Source of the DNA: Alphaproteobacteria bacterium
Lineage (GTDB): Bacteria; Myxococcota_A; UBA796; CAJQPC01
Direction of reading: 5' to 3'
Assembly (NCBI GenBank): GCA_020632795.1
Contig: JACKEV010000008.1
Location: 62,001 to 126,000, forward strand
DNA: 64,000 bases
The stretch's first letter is position 1, and every line of letters starts with the position of its first letter. The translations under genes were made by a program, and so were the position numbers. The notes under the pieces were generated by a model. It saw only the letters and a list, made by a program, of their open reading frames with translations, had not been told where the DNA came from and did no database searches. Shown here piece after piece: positions 45,536-54,200 of this stretch.

Positions 45536-46294
45536 ATGGAGCGGATCTCGATCGAGCTGAGCCGGCGCTGCGAGAAGGCCTGCGCGTTCTGCTACAACCA
45601 CAGCGGCCCCGAGGGCGACGGGGTGTGGACCCTGGACACGGTGGTGGCCTTCGTCACCGACTGCGCCCGGCACGGCACCCGCTTCGTGTCCTTCGGGGGC
45701 GGCGAGCCCCTGGAGTGGCCGCCTCTGTGGGCGCTGCTGGCCCGGCTGGAGGGCGTGGTCTACCGCTCCCTGACCACCAACGGCCTGCGGCTGGACGGCG
45801 CGATGGACGATCTGGTCGCCGCGCGGCCCGACAAGGTCCACGTCTCGATCCACTTCCCCGACCGCGGCGCGGAGGTGCGCCGGGTGGTCCGCCAGGTGGC
45901 CGCGCTGGAGGCGCGGGGGGTGCCCTCCGGGGTCAACCTGATGGTGGACGCCCGACAGCTCGACGCCGCGCGGGGCGCGATGGAGGCCCTCTCGGAGGCG
46001 GGCGTGGGGCCGGAGCGCATCGTGCTGCTGCCTCGGCGCGGCGACCACACCCCGACCCCCGCCCAGCTCGCCGTGGTCGCCGGGACCCCGCGGTTCCGCT
46101 CCATGAGCTGTCTGCTGGCCTGCGGACCCAGCCCGCGCTTCGTGTCGATCGACGCCCAGGCGCGGGTGGCCTGGTGCAGCTACACCGAGACGCGGCGCGC
46201 GCTGCCGACCTTGGACCACGTCGGCCTGCGCTGCGCCCTGGCGGGCCTGGGCCTGCGCTTCTGCGGGCCCGAGGCGCTCAGAGGGTCAGTATGA
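45536..46294 (+). CDS. Radical SAM protein, 3' end altered by a MITE-like insertion
   Basis: The 252-residue protein has the [4Fe-4S] cluster motif CEKACAFC at residues 12-19 (C-x3-C-x2-C) for S-adenosylmethionine cleavage, followed by the family's GGGEPLEWPPLW (about 63-74) and a partial TIM barrel (LTTNGLRLDG, VHVSIHFPD). Three later Cys (SCLLACGPSPRF, AWCSYTE) may hold an auxiliary cluster or a partial SPASM-like site. The substrate is unknown. The last three codons (G-S-V and stop) lie inside the left end of the inserted element; removing the element and one copy of the duplicated TCA would give an end reading A-L-R-P-R-L-R. Confidence 0.88.
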   Translation: MERISIELSRRCEKACAFCYNHSGPEGDGVWTLDTVVAFVTDCARHGTRFVSFGGGEPLEWPPLWALLARLEGVVYRSLTTNGLRLDGAMDDLVAARPDKVHVSIHFPDRGAEVRRVVRQVAALEARGVPSGVNLMVDARQLDAARGAMEALSEAGVGPERIVLLPRRGDHTPTPAQLAVVAGTPRFRSMSCLLACGPSPRFVSIDAQARVAWCSYTETRRALPTLDHVGLRCALAGLGLRFCGPEALRGSV

Positions 46295-46466
46295 ACAGGG
46301 AACCGAGCCTCGTTGTCGGGGACCACTGCTCCACAGCGGGCCCGTGTCGTCGCAGATCCGCCGGCATCTGCTCCACAGCGGGGCCAGTCATTCCAAGGAT
46401 CTGCGGCGGTGCCGGGCGCCGGTCACCGGCGGCGGGGCGAAGCGTTCCCTGTTCATATTGACCCTC
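46281..46466. mobile_element. 186-base MITE-like element with ~23-base terminal inverted repeats
   Basis: The left end GAGGGTCAGTATGAACAGGG (46281-46300) continuing AAC, and the right end (46444-46466) are inverted copies with a single mismatch (G against A in the ninth base). The flanks carry TCA on both sides (46278-46280 and 46467-46469), a possible 3-base target duplication. The interior holds no gene; it has a direct repeat of CTGCTCCACAGCGGG 42 bases apart (46326 and 46368) and the inverted pair GCAGATCC/GGATCTGC. No transposase is nearby, so it would be moved by an enzyme encoded elsewhere. Confidence 0.75.
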
Positions 46467-47441
46467 TCAGACCACGTCGACTTCGCTGAGCACGATACGG
46501 AGCTTCTTCTTGCGCTTCTCGACGCAGGCCGGGTTGAAGCCCTGCTGCTCCAGCTCGCGGCGCAGGCGGTAGACCAGGACGTGGAGGCTGTTGGCGTCCT
46601 TGGAGTTGCGGGAGCGCCCCCAGATGCCGAGCATCGCCTCGGCGTCGGTGCACCAGCCGGCGTCGGTCAGCGGCACGCCGTCGCGCTGGTCCTCGGACAG
46701 CTTGCGCGCCAGCAGGAAGAGCAGCACGACCCGGTTGCCCGCCGTGATGGGGTAGTCGAACTGGCGCGAGAGGTCGGTGAGCACCGCCTCCGGGCCGTCG
46801 GTGCCGTCCAGGGTGACCCGCAGGGCGTAGGGGAAGCCCGTGGGCTGGATGGTGGGCACGTTGATGGCGCGGCTGGACACGAGGCGCAGCAGCCGCCCGG
46901 CCACCTCGAAGTCCTGACCGGGCTCGACCCGCAGCTCGCTGCCCTCGGGCTCCAGCCGCAGCGTCGCGGCGGTGTCGTCGTCGATGAGGGTGATCGTGCC
47001 GCCCAGCTCGGGCAGCTCATCCAGGCAGATCTCGGCCTGGGTGCCCGAGCCGATGCGCAGCGTGCGGGTGTGGAAGGAGAACCGCAGGCCGGTCTCGGGA
47101 TCCTCGATCAGCAGCTCCTGGCGCGCGGCGTGGGAGGAGGTGTCGTCGGTCACCCCCACCCCCAGCTCGAGCTGCGGGCCGAGGCGCAGCGTGTCCCCAT
47201 CCTTGAGGATCGCCCGGCCCCGCACCCGGTCTCCGTTGAGCCAGGTGCCGTTGCTGCTGCCGAGATCCTTGAGCCAGACGCGGCTGCCCTCGGCGCGTAT
47301 CTCGGCGTGGTGCCAGGAGATGTGCTCGTCGGGGATGACGACGAGGTTGTCAGGGGCGCGGCCGATCGTCAGCGGACGCGAGGACACGTCGACCGTCGGA
47401 CCGGCGGAGTTGTCAGAGGGGGGGATCAACGAGATCAGCAC
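46467..47441 (-). CDS. FHA-domain protein with C-terminal winged-helix-like domain
   Basis: The 324-residue protein has an N-terminal FHA domain (about 15-95) with the phosphothreonine-binding pattern GRAPDN, SWHHAEI and LGSSNGTWLNG. A second FHA-like beta region follows (about 105-195). The last about 110 residues (VLLFLLARKLSEDQ to KKLRIVLSEVDV) resemble an OmpR/SARP-type winged helix, with VLVYRLRRELEQQGF as the probable recognition helix part. It is likely a transcription regulator or adaptor that responds to threonine phosphorylation by kinases such as those in this window. A GTG start with GGTGAG is used. Its stop codon is the TCA copy next to the MITE-like element. Confidence 0.88.
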   Translation of the reverse strand: MLISLIPPSDNSAGPTVDVSSRPLTIGRAPDNLVVIPDEHISWHHAEIRAEGSRVWLKDLGSSNGTWLNGDRVRGRAILKDGDTLRLGPQLELGVGVTDDTSSHAARQELLIEDPETGLRFSFHTRTLRIGSGTQAEICLDELPELGGTITLIDDDTAATLRLEPEGSELRVEPGQDFEVAGRLLRLVSSRAINVPTIQPTGFPYALRVTLDGTDGPEAVLTDLSRQFDYPITAGNRVVLLFLLARKLSEDQRDGVPLTDAGWCTDAEAMLGIWGRSRNSKDANSLHVLVYRLRRELEQQGFNPACVEKRKKKLRIVLSEVDVV

Positions 47442-47518
47442 GGACTCACCGTTTCTTGGAAAACCATTATTACCCTACCCCCTACGCGGCGGTCCATCGG
47501 GTCGCTGCTACGTCGCTC

Positions 47519-50500
47519 TTACGGCGCGAGCCAACCCCCTTTCTGGCGGGCGGTCAGCTCCTTGAGGGCGCGCTGGGCGCGCCGGTGGGAGATGCGCTGC
47601 TCCGCGAGGGCGTTGAGGAGCTGACGGGCCCGTCGGTGGCGCAGGACCGCGTCGAAGGGATCCAGCAGGCGCTCCAGGAGCTGCCGCGCGGGCGCGGCGC
47701 GCGCGGCGTCACGAGGGCGCTCGCGGGCCTCCATCAGCGCGGCGCGTCGGCGAGTCAGGCGCTGACGCAGCGCAGCCACCCGGGCGCGCAGAGGTGGCGC
47801 GACGGGCAGAGCCGGCGCGTCGAGCAGCGCGTCGAGCCGGGGGAGCACCGCGTCGAGGGTCATCACCGCGTCGAAGGGGATCGCCTCCAGGCTGTCCAGC
47901 GCGGCGGCGCAGCGGGCCGGCGCCGCCCCGTCGAGGTCGTCGAGCAGCGCGTGGACCTCGCGCCACCAGACCCACTGGTAGGCGAAGTCCAGGCCGGTGC
48001 CCTTGATGTTCTGGGCGCCCAGCAGGCGCACCGAGCAGCCGGCCGGCGCCGCGCCGACCGCCGCGGCGATGACCTGATCGCCGCTGGCCCCGGGGTCCTG
48101 CACGAACACCAGGGCGCTGCGCATCAGCGAGGCCCAGGCGGCGCGCGCCTCGGCGGGCGCCAGCGCCTCGGCCCGGCACCACAGCGACCAGCGGGACGCC
48201 TCATGCTGCAATGCAGCATCGCTGCCCTGGGGGAGCCGCGTCGGGTCGACCACCGGGAGCCGGGCGAAGGCAGCCCGACGGTCCTCGGGCCGGTCGAAGG
48301 GCAGCTCGGCGAGCAGCTCGGCGGTGGCCTCCTCGATGTAGCGGGCGAGGCCCTCCAGGTTGGTGCCGATCAGGACGTGCCGGTGCGCGGGGGCGTGGCG
48401 CACCAGGATGCGGGCGAACGCGCGGCTGCGCGGGATGCGGTCGGCGCGGTTGTTGACCACGGTCACCCGCCAGTCCGCCGGCCCCGCTGGAGGGGTGGCG
48501 AACCCGGCCCGGCGCCAGTTGTGGCGGAAGGAGACCTCGTCGTTGGCGCTCATGCCGTTGACGAAGACCACCCGCCGCCCCATGTGCGCCACCTCCGGCG
48601 CGATCACCAGGGCCCCCAGGTCGGGCAGGACGTGGTCGGCCATCAGGCCGATGGCCTCGGTCCGGTCGACCCCGAGCTGCTCGGCGACCGCGGCGGCCAG
48701 GGCGACGTTCGCGGGGTGCTCGGCGTGGGGCATGCGCGCCATCAGGTCGGCGGGCACCAGGGTCGTGGCCGCGCGGCTCAGGCCCAGGAGCGCGCAGCCC
48801 CTCTGGCGGGCCTGCTCCCGCAGGGCGGGCCGCATCGAGCCCTCGGTGGTCAGCACCACCGCGCCCGGCGGCGCGAAGCCGCCGATGGTCTCGGCCACGT
48901 CGAGCCCGGTGGGCCCCATGACGTCCTCGTGGTCGGGGTAGGCGTTGGTCAGGGTCGCCAGGTCGTCGCGCATCCAGCGCTGCTGGAGGATGGCCACGTA
49001 GAGGGGGTTCAGGGCCATGCACTCCCACAGGAAGGCCCGCGCCCCGGTCGCGGCGGCCAGGCGGACCACCGCCGCCTGCTCCCAGATGGTCGCCTTGTCG
49101 TAGGGGCGGAACAGGAACAGCTCCAGGGCCCGCCCGCCGGGGGGCGCGCGCAGCACCATCGCCTCGCAGCCGGTGGTCTTGGACAGGGTGGGGACGCCGA
49201 GACCCTCCAGCACGGCCGCCTTGAGGCGCTCGGTGCCGCTCTTGCCCCGGGTGCCCCAGCCTCCGATGACCAGCGGGATCTGCCGCCGCGCCCGCCGGAC
49301 CTGCGCGCGGGCCAGGGCCGCCCGCCCGAACAGCAGCGCGGCCAGCAGCGCCACGACCACCGCCAGGTGCTGCAGCCCGTTCGCTCCCATGCTCAGCAGG
49401 TAGGCCAGCGGGTCGAGCGCCAGCCTGAACAGCCGCGCGGAGGGTCCCTCGGCGGGGCCCTCCAGGGTGAAGCCCAGGCCGCGCAGGCGGCGGGCCCATT
49501 CGGTCGCGCCGGCCTCGTCCGAGGCAGCCAGGCTGCGGGCGCGGGCGGCGTCCAGCGCCCCGTAGCGCCACTGGAGGGCTCCCCACGCCCGCAGCCAGGC
49601 GAGGCCCTGCGGCCGGCGCAGGCGGGTGAGGCCCTCGGCGGTCACCAGCACCACCTCGCGGCGCCCCAGGGCGTGGACGGCGTCGTCCACCCGCGGCAGG
49701 GCGGGCACCCAGCTCCGCTCCCCGTCGTCCCGGACCCGCTGGCCCGGCACCCCGGTGGGGTTGTCCTCGGCCAGCCCGGCGGGGGGGACCCGCAGCGCGC
49801 CCTGGTCCACCGGGGCGGTGGCGTGGCTGTGACCCTGGCGTTTGTCGGGGCGGGGGTGACGCAGCTCGTGCAGGGTGCGCCGCAGGGTCGGGCCCAGGCG
49901 CTCCCCCCGGCTGACGCGCACCGAGGCCCCCGGCCGCTCGGGGCCGCCGCGGGGCTGGAGGGAGAAGCCGAAGTCGTCCTGGGCGAAGGGCACCAGGGCG
50001 CGGGCGAGGTCGAGGGCGGTGACGGACGCCGGCAGGCGCACCCGCAGCCGCTGGCCGGGGCGCAGCTCCGCGAGGCTGCGGGCGAGGGGCCAGGCGGGCT
50101 GCGCCGCCGCCTCGACCTCGGCGCGGAGGGCCAGGGCGGCGCGGGCGATGAAGGGGCGGGGGTCGTGGGCGAGGCGCTGGAGCGCCGGGCCGAGGTCCGC
50201 TGGAGGGGGCCCTCCTTCGCGACGCAGCAGCGCCCGCGCGGCGTCGATGCTGCATTGCAACACGAAGGCGTCCGGGTCCCCCAGCGCGAGGCACAGCAGC
50301 CCCCAGCCCGTCGCCCCGGCGTGCTGGAGCTGATCCGCGGTCCACGCCCGGGTGCGCGGCGGGCTCGGCGGGGTGAGCAGGGCGCGCAGAGCTGCCTCGG
50401 CCTGGGGATCTCCAGCCTTCAACCTGCGACACAGCCCCTCGGCCAGGGTGAAGCGGACCAGCTCGGAGGGGTCCTGGCGCGCACAGAGGAGTCGCTCGAT

Positions 50501-51298
50501 CGAGGTCATGTTGCATTGCAACATGACCTCGACGGCCCGCGCCCGCACCAGGGCGTCGTCCGGGGCGTCGGTGGGGTGGAGGAGCCCCACGAGGCTGCCC
50601 TCCTGCAGCCCCCCCACCGCGGCGCGGCGCGCCCAGGGATCCTCCCCGGGGTCGCTCGCCACCCGGCCCAGGGCGCTTCGGCCGTCGGGGCCAAGCCAGG
50701 GGGCCAGAGCGGCCAGGGCCTTGAGGGCCGCGCGGCGGGTCACCGCGCGGGGTTCCTCCGCCACCCGGTCCAGGAGGGTGGTGTCGAGGCCGGTGGCCTC
50801 GATGAGGGCGCGGGCGGCGGCCTCGGCGGCGGGTCCCTGGGGGCAGGCCGCCCGGACCAGCCCCGGGGTGAGGCCCAGAGCCACCTCGATCCGGGCCCCG
50901 AGGGACTCGGCGCGGGCGGCGTCCCGCTCCAGCAGGGCGTCGAGGTCCAGCCAGCGGTCCAGGGCGCGCAGGTCGGCGGCGCGGTCGCGGCGGCGGGGCA
51001 CGGTCATCCGCAGGTGACGCTCCAGGGCCTGGCGGACCTGGCTCGGGCTGCGGTCGAGGGTCGCGCGGCGCAGCCCCTCGGCGCGCGCGTGGACCTGCGC
51101 CCGCGCCCCCAGGTCCGCGCGGACGCGGTCGAGCACCCGGGTCAGGGCGGTGGCCGGGTCGCCCGGGTCGAGGCCCTGCGCCAGAGCCTCCAGCTCGGGC
51201 ACCCGCACCCGGGCGGTGAGCGGGTCGCACAGGCCGGCCAGCCAGCGGGCGGCGGCCCCGCGCGGGGGGCGCGCCGGGGCGCGGATGTGGGGGTTCAC
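47519..51298 (-). CDS. pgsB: PgsB/CapB-like Mur-ligase-type polyglutamate synthase fused to HEAT-like repeats
   Basis: The 1259-residue protein has three parts. Residues 1-470 are helical HEAT-like repeats. One hydrophobic helix lies at about 635-660. From about 675 there is a PgsB/CapB-type ligase domain: the P-loop GGWGTRGKSGTERL (about 680-693), LSKTTGCEAMVL, ECMALNPLY (about 761-769) and NAYPDHEDVMGPTGLD, the last two being clear PgsB marks. PgsB uses ATP to add glutamate (or a related amino acid) to a growing gamma-linked chain at the membrane. A further helical tail ends the protein. Bacillus PgsB is about 390 residues, so the HEAT fusion is unusual. It is the last gene of a coupled operon; its GTG overlaps the previous stop by four bases. 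Three palindromic sites lie inside it. Confidence 0.85.
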   Translation of the reverse strand: MNPHIRAPARPPRGAAARWLAGLCDPLTARVRVPELEALAQGLDPGDPATALTRVLDRVRADLGARAQVHARAEGLRRATLDRSPSQVRQALERHLRMTVPRRRDRAADLRALDRWLDLDALLERDAARAESLGARIEVALGLTPGLVRAACPQGPAAEAAARALIEATGLDTTLLDRVAEEPRAVTRRAALKALAALAPWLGPDGRSALGRVASDPGEDPWARRAAVGGLQEGSLVGLLHPTDAPDDALVRARAVEVMLQCNMTSIERLLCARQDPSELVRFTLAEGLCRRLKAGDPQAEAALRALLTPPSPPRTRAWTADQLQHAGATGWGLLCLALGDPDAFVLQCSIDAARALLRREGGPPPADLGPALQRLAHDPRPFIARAALALRAEVEAAAQPAWPLARSLAELRPGQRLRVRLPASVTALDLARALVPFAQDDFGFSLQPRGGPERPGASVRVSRGERLGPTLRRTLHELRHPRPDKRQGHSHATAPVDQGALRVPPAGLAEDNPTGVPGQRVRDDGERSWVPALPRVDDAVHALGRREVVLVTAEGLTRLRRPQGLAWLRAWGALQWRYGALDAARARSLAASDEAGATEWARRLRGLGFTLEGPAEGPSARLFRLALDPLAYLLSMGANGLQHLAVVVALLAALLFGRAALARAQVRRARRQIPLVIGGWGTRGKSGTERLKAAVLEGLGVPTLSKTTGCEAMVLRAPPGGRALELFLFRPYDKATIWEQAAVVRLAAATGARAFLWECMALNPLYVAILQQRWMRDDLATLTNAYPDHEDVMGPTGLDVAETIGGFAPPGAVVLTTEGSMRPALREQARQRGCALLGLSRAATTLVPADLMARMPHAEHPANVALAAAVAEQLGVDRTEAIGLMADHVLPDLGALVIAPEVAHMGRRVVFVNGMSANDEVSFRHNWRRAGFATPPAGPADWRVTVVNNRADRIPRSRAFARILVRHAPAHRHVLIGTNLEGLARYIEEATAELLAELPFDRPEDRRAAFARLPVVDPTRLPQGSDAALQHEASRWSLWCRAEALAPAEARAAWASLMRSALVFVQDPGASGDQVIAAAVGAAPAGCSVRLLGAQNIKGTGLDFAYQWVWWREVHALLDDLDGAAPARCAAALDSLEAIPFDAVMTLDAVLPRLDALLDAPALPVAPPLRARVAALRQRLTRRRAALMEARERPRDAARAAPARQLLERLLDPFDAVLRHRRARQLLNALAEQRISHRRAQRALKELTARQKGGWLAP
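48203..48219. repeat. 17-base perfect palindrome, copy 1 inside the pgsB-like gene
   Basis: ATGCTGCA-A-TGCAGCAT has two perfect 8-base arms around one base. It shares the consensus ATGYTGCAWTGCARCAT with copies at 50247 and 50500. The A/T content and perfect symmetry stand out in this GC-rich coding sequence, where it encodes LQ-H/C-type residues. Confidence 0.75.
50247..50263. repeat. 17-base imperfect palindrome, copy 2 inside the pgsB-like gene
   Basis: ATGCTGCA-T-TGCAACAC matches the consensus ATGYTGCAWTGCARCAT at all but the last base. Its arms pair at 6 of 8 positions. It encodes part of VLQCSID, similar to MLQCNMT at copy 3. Confidence 0.7.
50500..50532. repeat. 33-base perfect palindrome, copy 3 inside the pgsB-like gene
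   Basis: Sixteen-base arms (TCGAGGTCATGTTGCA and TGCAACATGACCTCGA) flank a single T at 50516 without a mismatch. The central 17 bases, ATGTTGCATTGCAACAT, are the same motif as copies 1 and 2. It encodes VEVMLQCNMTS in the HEAT-like part. Confidence 0.8.
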
Positions 51299-54200
51299 GG
51301 CGCCCCCCGGGTGGCGCGGAAGACCTCCCGGTAGGGGGGCAGGTCGCTCAGGCTCCGGCGTCGGGTCAACAGCACCCGCACCCCGGCCCGGCCCTCCAGG
51401 GTCGCTGGCACGCCCGCCCAGCGCAGCCCGGCGTCGGTGAAGGTCAGCGGGGTGGCCTCGACCTGGGCCCAGAGCTGCACGCGGCGGGTGCCGGCGGGGT
51501 TCCACAGGACATGGTCCAGGGCGAGGCGGGTGCGGGGGCCCCATTCGTCGACCCGGACCAGCCCGTCGTCGAAGTGTCGGTTGAGCAGCAGCTCGGTGCT
51601 GAGCACCGTGCCGGGGGTGAGGCGCGCGTCCAGCTCCAGGAAGGCGCCGACGGGGGCGCGCAGGTCGACGATCTCGGCCCCGGCGCCCACCGGGCTCAGC
51701 CCCGGGTGCAGCTCCAGGCCGCCCTCCAGCCGCAGCTCCCGCAGCGGGGTCGCGATGGCCGAGAGCTGGAAGGCCCCCTGGACCGGGTAGCGCGCCCCCA
51801 GGGCGTTCCAGGCCTTGGGGTCGACCCGCACGGGCCCCGGGGCCTCGGTGTACAGGCCCAGCCGGCCGAAGCCCGAGCCGCGCAGCTTGAGGTCCGGGCC
51901 GACCCGGGTGTCCCAGGCCATGAAGGCCATGACCTCACCGTGCCCCGCGCGGTAGCCGGCGCGCCCGGCGGCGGCGAGGTCCAGGCGCATCCCCGCCCAG
52001 CCCGACGGCAGGCGCAGGCCGCCCTCCAGCTCCAGGCCGCCGGCCACGCGGTCCACCGGGCGGGTCAGCGGACCGCGCGCCCACCCCTCGGCGCGCAGCC
52101 AGCGCTCCCCCTGGCTGGCGAGGGCCTCGGCGCTGCCCTCGCTGGCTGCCCACCACTCGGTGGAGGTCCCCAGGCGCTCGTACAGGGGGGTCAGGCCCAG
52201 GACGAGGGTGGGGGCCCGGCCGGGGACCGGGGCCTGCGCGAGGGTCTGCAGGGCGAGGGCCGAGCGCTCGGCGGCCAGCGCCAGGGCGGGGTCCAGCACC
52301 GCGGGCACCTCGGCGGGGGGCGGGGGCGGATCGAGCGGCTCGGCGGGCGGCTCGGCCGCTCGGGGCTGGCGCCACCAGACCAGGGCGGCGCCCTGGCCGC
52401 GCAGGGTCAACGTCTGGGGTCCGTCTTCCGTGATGGCGATGAGCAGGGCGTCATCGGCCTGCCCCTGCGCGCGCGTCGGCCCCGCCTGGGCCTCCACCGC
52501 GCCCGCGAGCACCTCGACCTCCACCACCCCCGGTCCGGCGACCTGCAGGGTGGTCGGGCGGTCGGCGCGAACCTCCATCGCGAAGCGCAGGGCCTGGGGC
52601 GGCAGCGCGGCGCCTCCGGTCTCCACCCGGACGCCGAGGGCGTGGTCGGGGCCGGGGGGGCTCAGCTCCACCTCGTGGGGGCCGGCCTCCACGGGCACGG
52701 TGACGACGCCGCCGTCCTCGATCCGGAGGTCGGCGCGCGCGTCGTCCACCCGCAGGGTCACGGCGCAGGGCTGGCCGATCCTGGCCTCGCTGCGGCAGAG
52801 CACGCGGACCGTGGCGGGCCCCGCCACGCGGGTGAGGGCGCCCTGCGCGTCGCGGACCACCAGGGTCTCCTCTCGGGGCCAGGGCAGGTCGAGCAGGATC
52901 TCCCGGGCCTGGACGGCGAGGGGCGCGTCGGGGCCGGGGGGCGCGGGCCGGGTGACGACGGTGACCAGCCCGCCGCCCGCGTCGGGGCGGGTCAGCGGGA
53001 TGGGCTGGGTGTGCGCGCGGAGCTGCCGGACCATCGGCGCGCCGACGGGGCCGGCCTGCTGGGCCTGGGCGAGGGCCTCGGCGATCCGGCCCGCCTCCAG
53101 CAGCGCGGCGGCGCAGGCGACCCGGGCCCAGGGGTCGTCGCTGCCGCAGAAGTCGGCCGGGTCCAGGCCGGTGGCGGCGGTGACGGCCGCGGGGGTGAGG
53201 GGGGCGAACGCGACGTCGTCGGGGAGCAGCGCCGCGTCGGCGGTGGGGCGCTCGGGCGCCAGTCGGGCGGCTTCTTCGGGGGGCAGGGCGGCGGCGTGGT
53301 GGCGGGCGGCGGTCAGGAGGCCGAGGGCGGCGAGGGTCTGGGGGCGACGCTGGGGGTCGTGGAGGTCCTGGAGGGTGGCGGTGGGGAGCGGTGGGGCTGG
53401 TGGGGTGCGGGGGGTGCGCATGGAGAGCGCGGCGGGGGTGGGGCCTTGGAGGGTGACCTGGGTGGCGGTGGGGGGGGCGAGGAGGGGGGTGTCTGGGTGG
53501 GCGCAGAGGATGGATCCGTCGTTGAAGAGGGCGCGGACGGGGCAGGGGGGGGCGTGGGGGGGTGGTGTTGGATGGGTGGGGGGGCGGTGATCTGACGTCA
53601 GATGGTTGGGGGGGCGGTAATCTGACGTCAGATGGTTGGGGGGGCGGTGATCTGACGTCAGATGGTTGGGGGGGCGGTAATCTGACGTCAGATGGTCGGG
53701 GCCTTGGTGGGATTCCGGTTGTGGCGTCGTCGTCTCTGGGGGCGTATCCTGCGGCGTCGTCTTTGGGGGCGCTCCCGCTTCCGACGTCTTCGTCTCTCCT
53801 ACGCCAGCCCCTGCGCCCTCCCGGCTCCGTGGGGCTCCAACGTGGGACCGTTCGTCGGGCTCCGTCACGGAGCCCTCCTCACTCGGCTTCGCGTCGGGCT
53901 CCGTCTGTCCTGACTCTCGCTCTCGCTCAGACGTCCCTCGTTGGAGCCCCACTGCGCCTGCGGGCTTCGGGGCTTCGCGGAGGTTTGGGGCGTTGGCAAG
54001 GGCGGGGATGCCAGCGTTGGCGGTGAAGGCGGAGCTTTCGCCCGGCAGCAGGATTGGAGTTGTTTGGGCGAGGGTTGTGGGTGTGATTCCGAGGGATGTT
54101 GGCTTGGCGGGGTTGTCGGGGGTGTCGGGTTTTCCGGTGTTTGACGGTTGATACCCGAGGTTGCCGGAGTTGCCGGAGTTGCCGGCATTGCCGGAGTTGC

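Noticed and set aside
46304..46443. A small gene or RNA gene inside the MITE-like element
   Set aside because: No open frame with a start and ribosome-binding site and no known RNA fold was seen; the repeats inside are better explained as part of the element.
53581..53700. CRISPR array
   Set aside because: The 30-base units are contiguous with no unique spacers, encode an in-frame peptide repeat and have no cas genes near.
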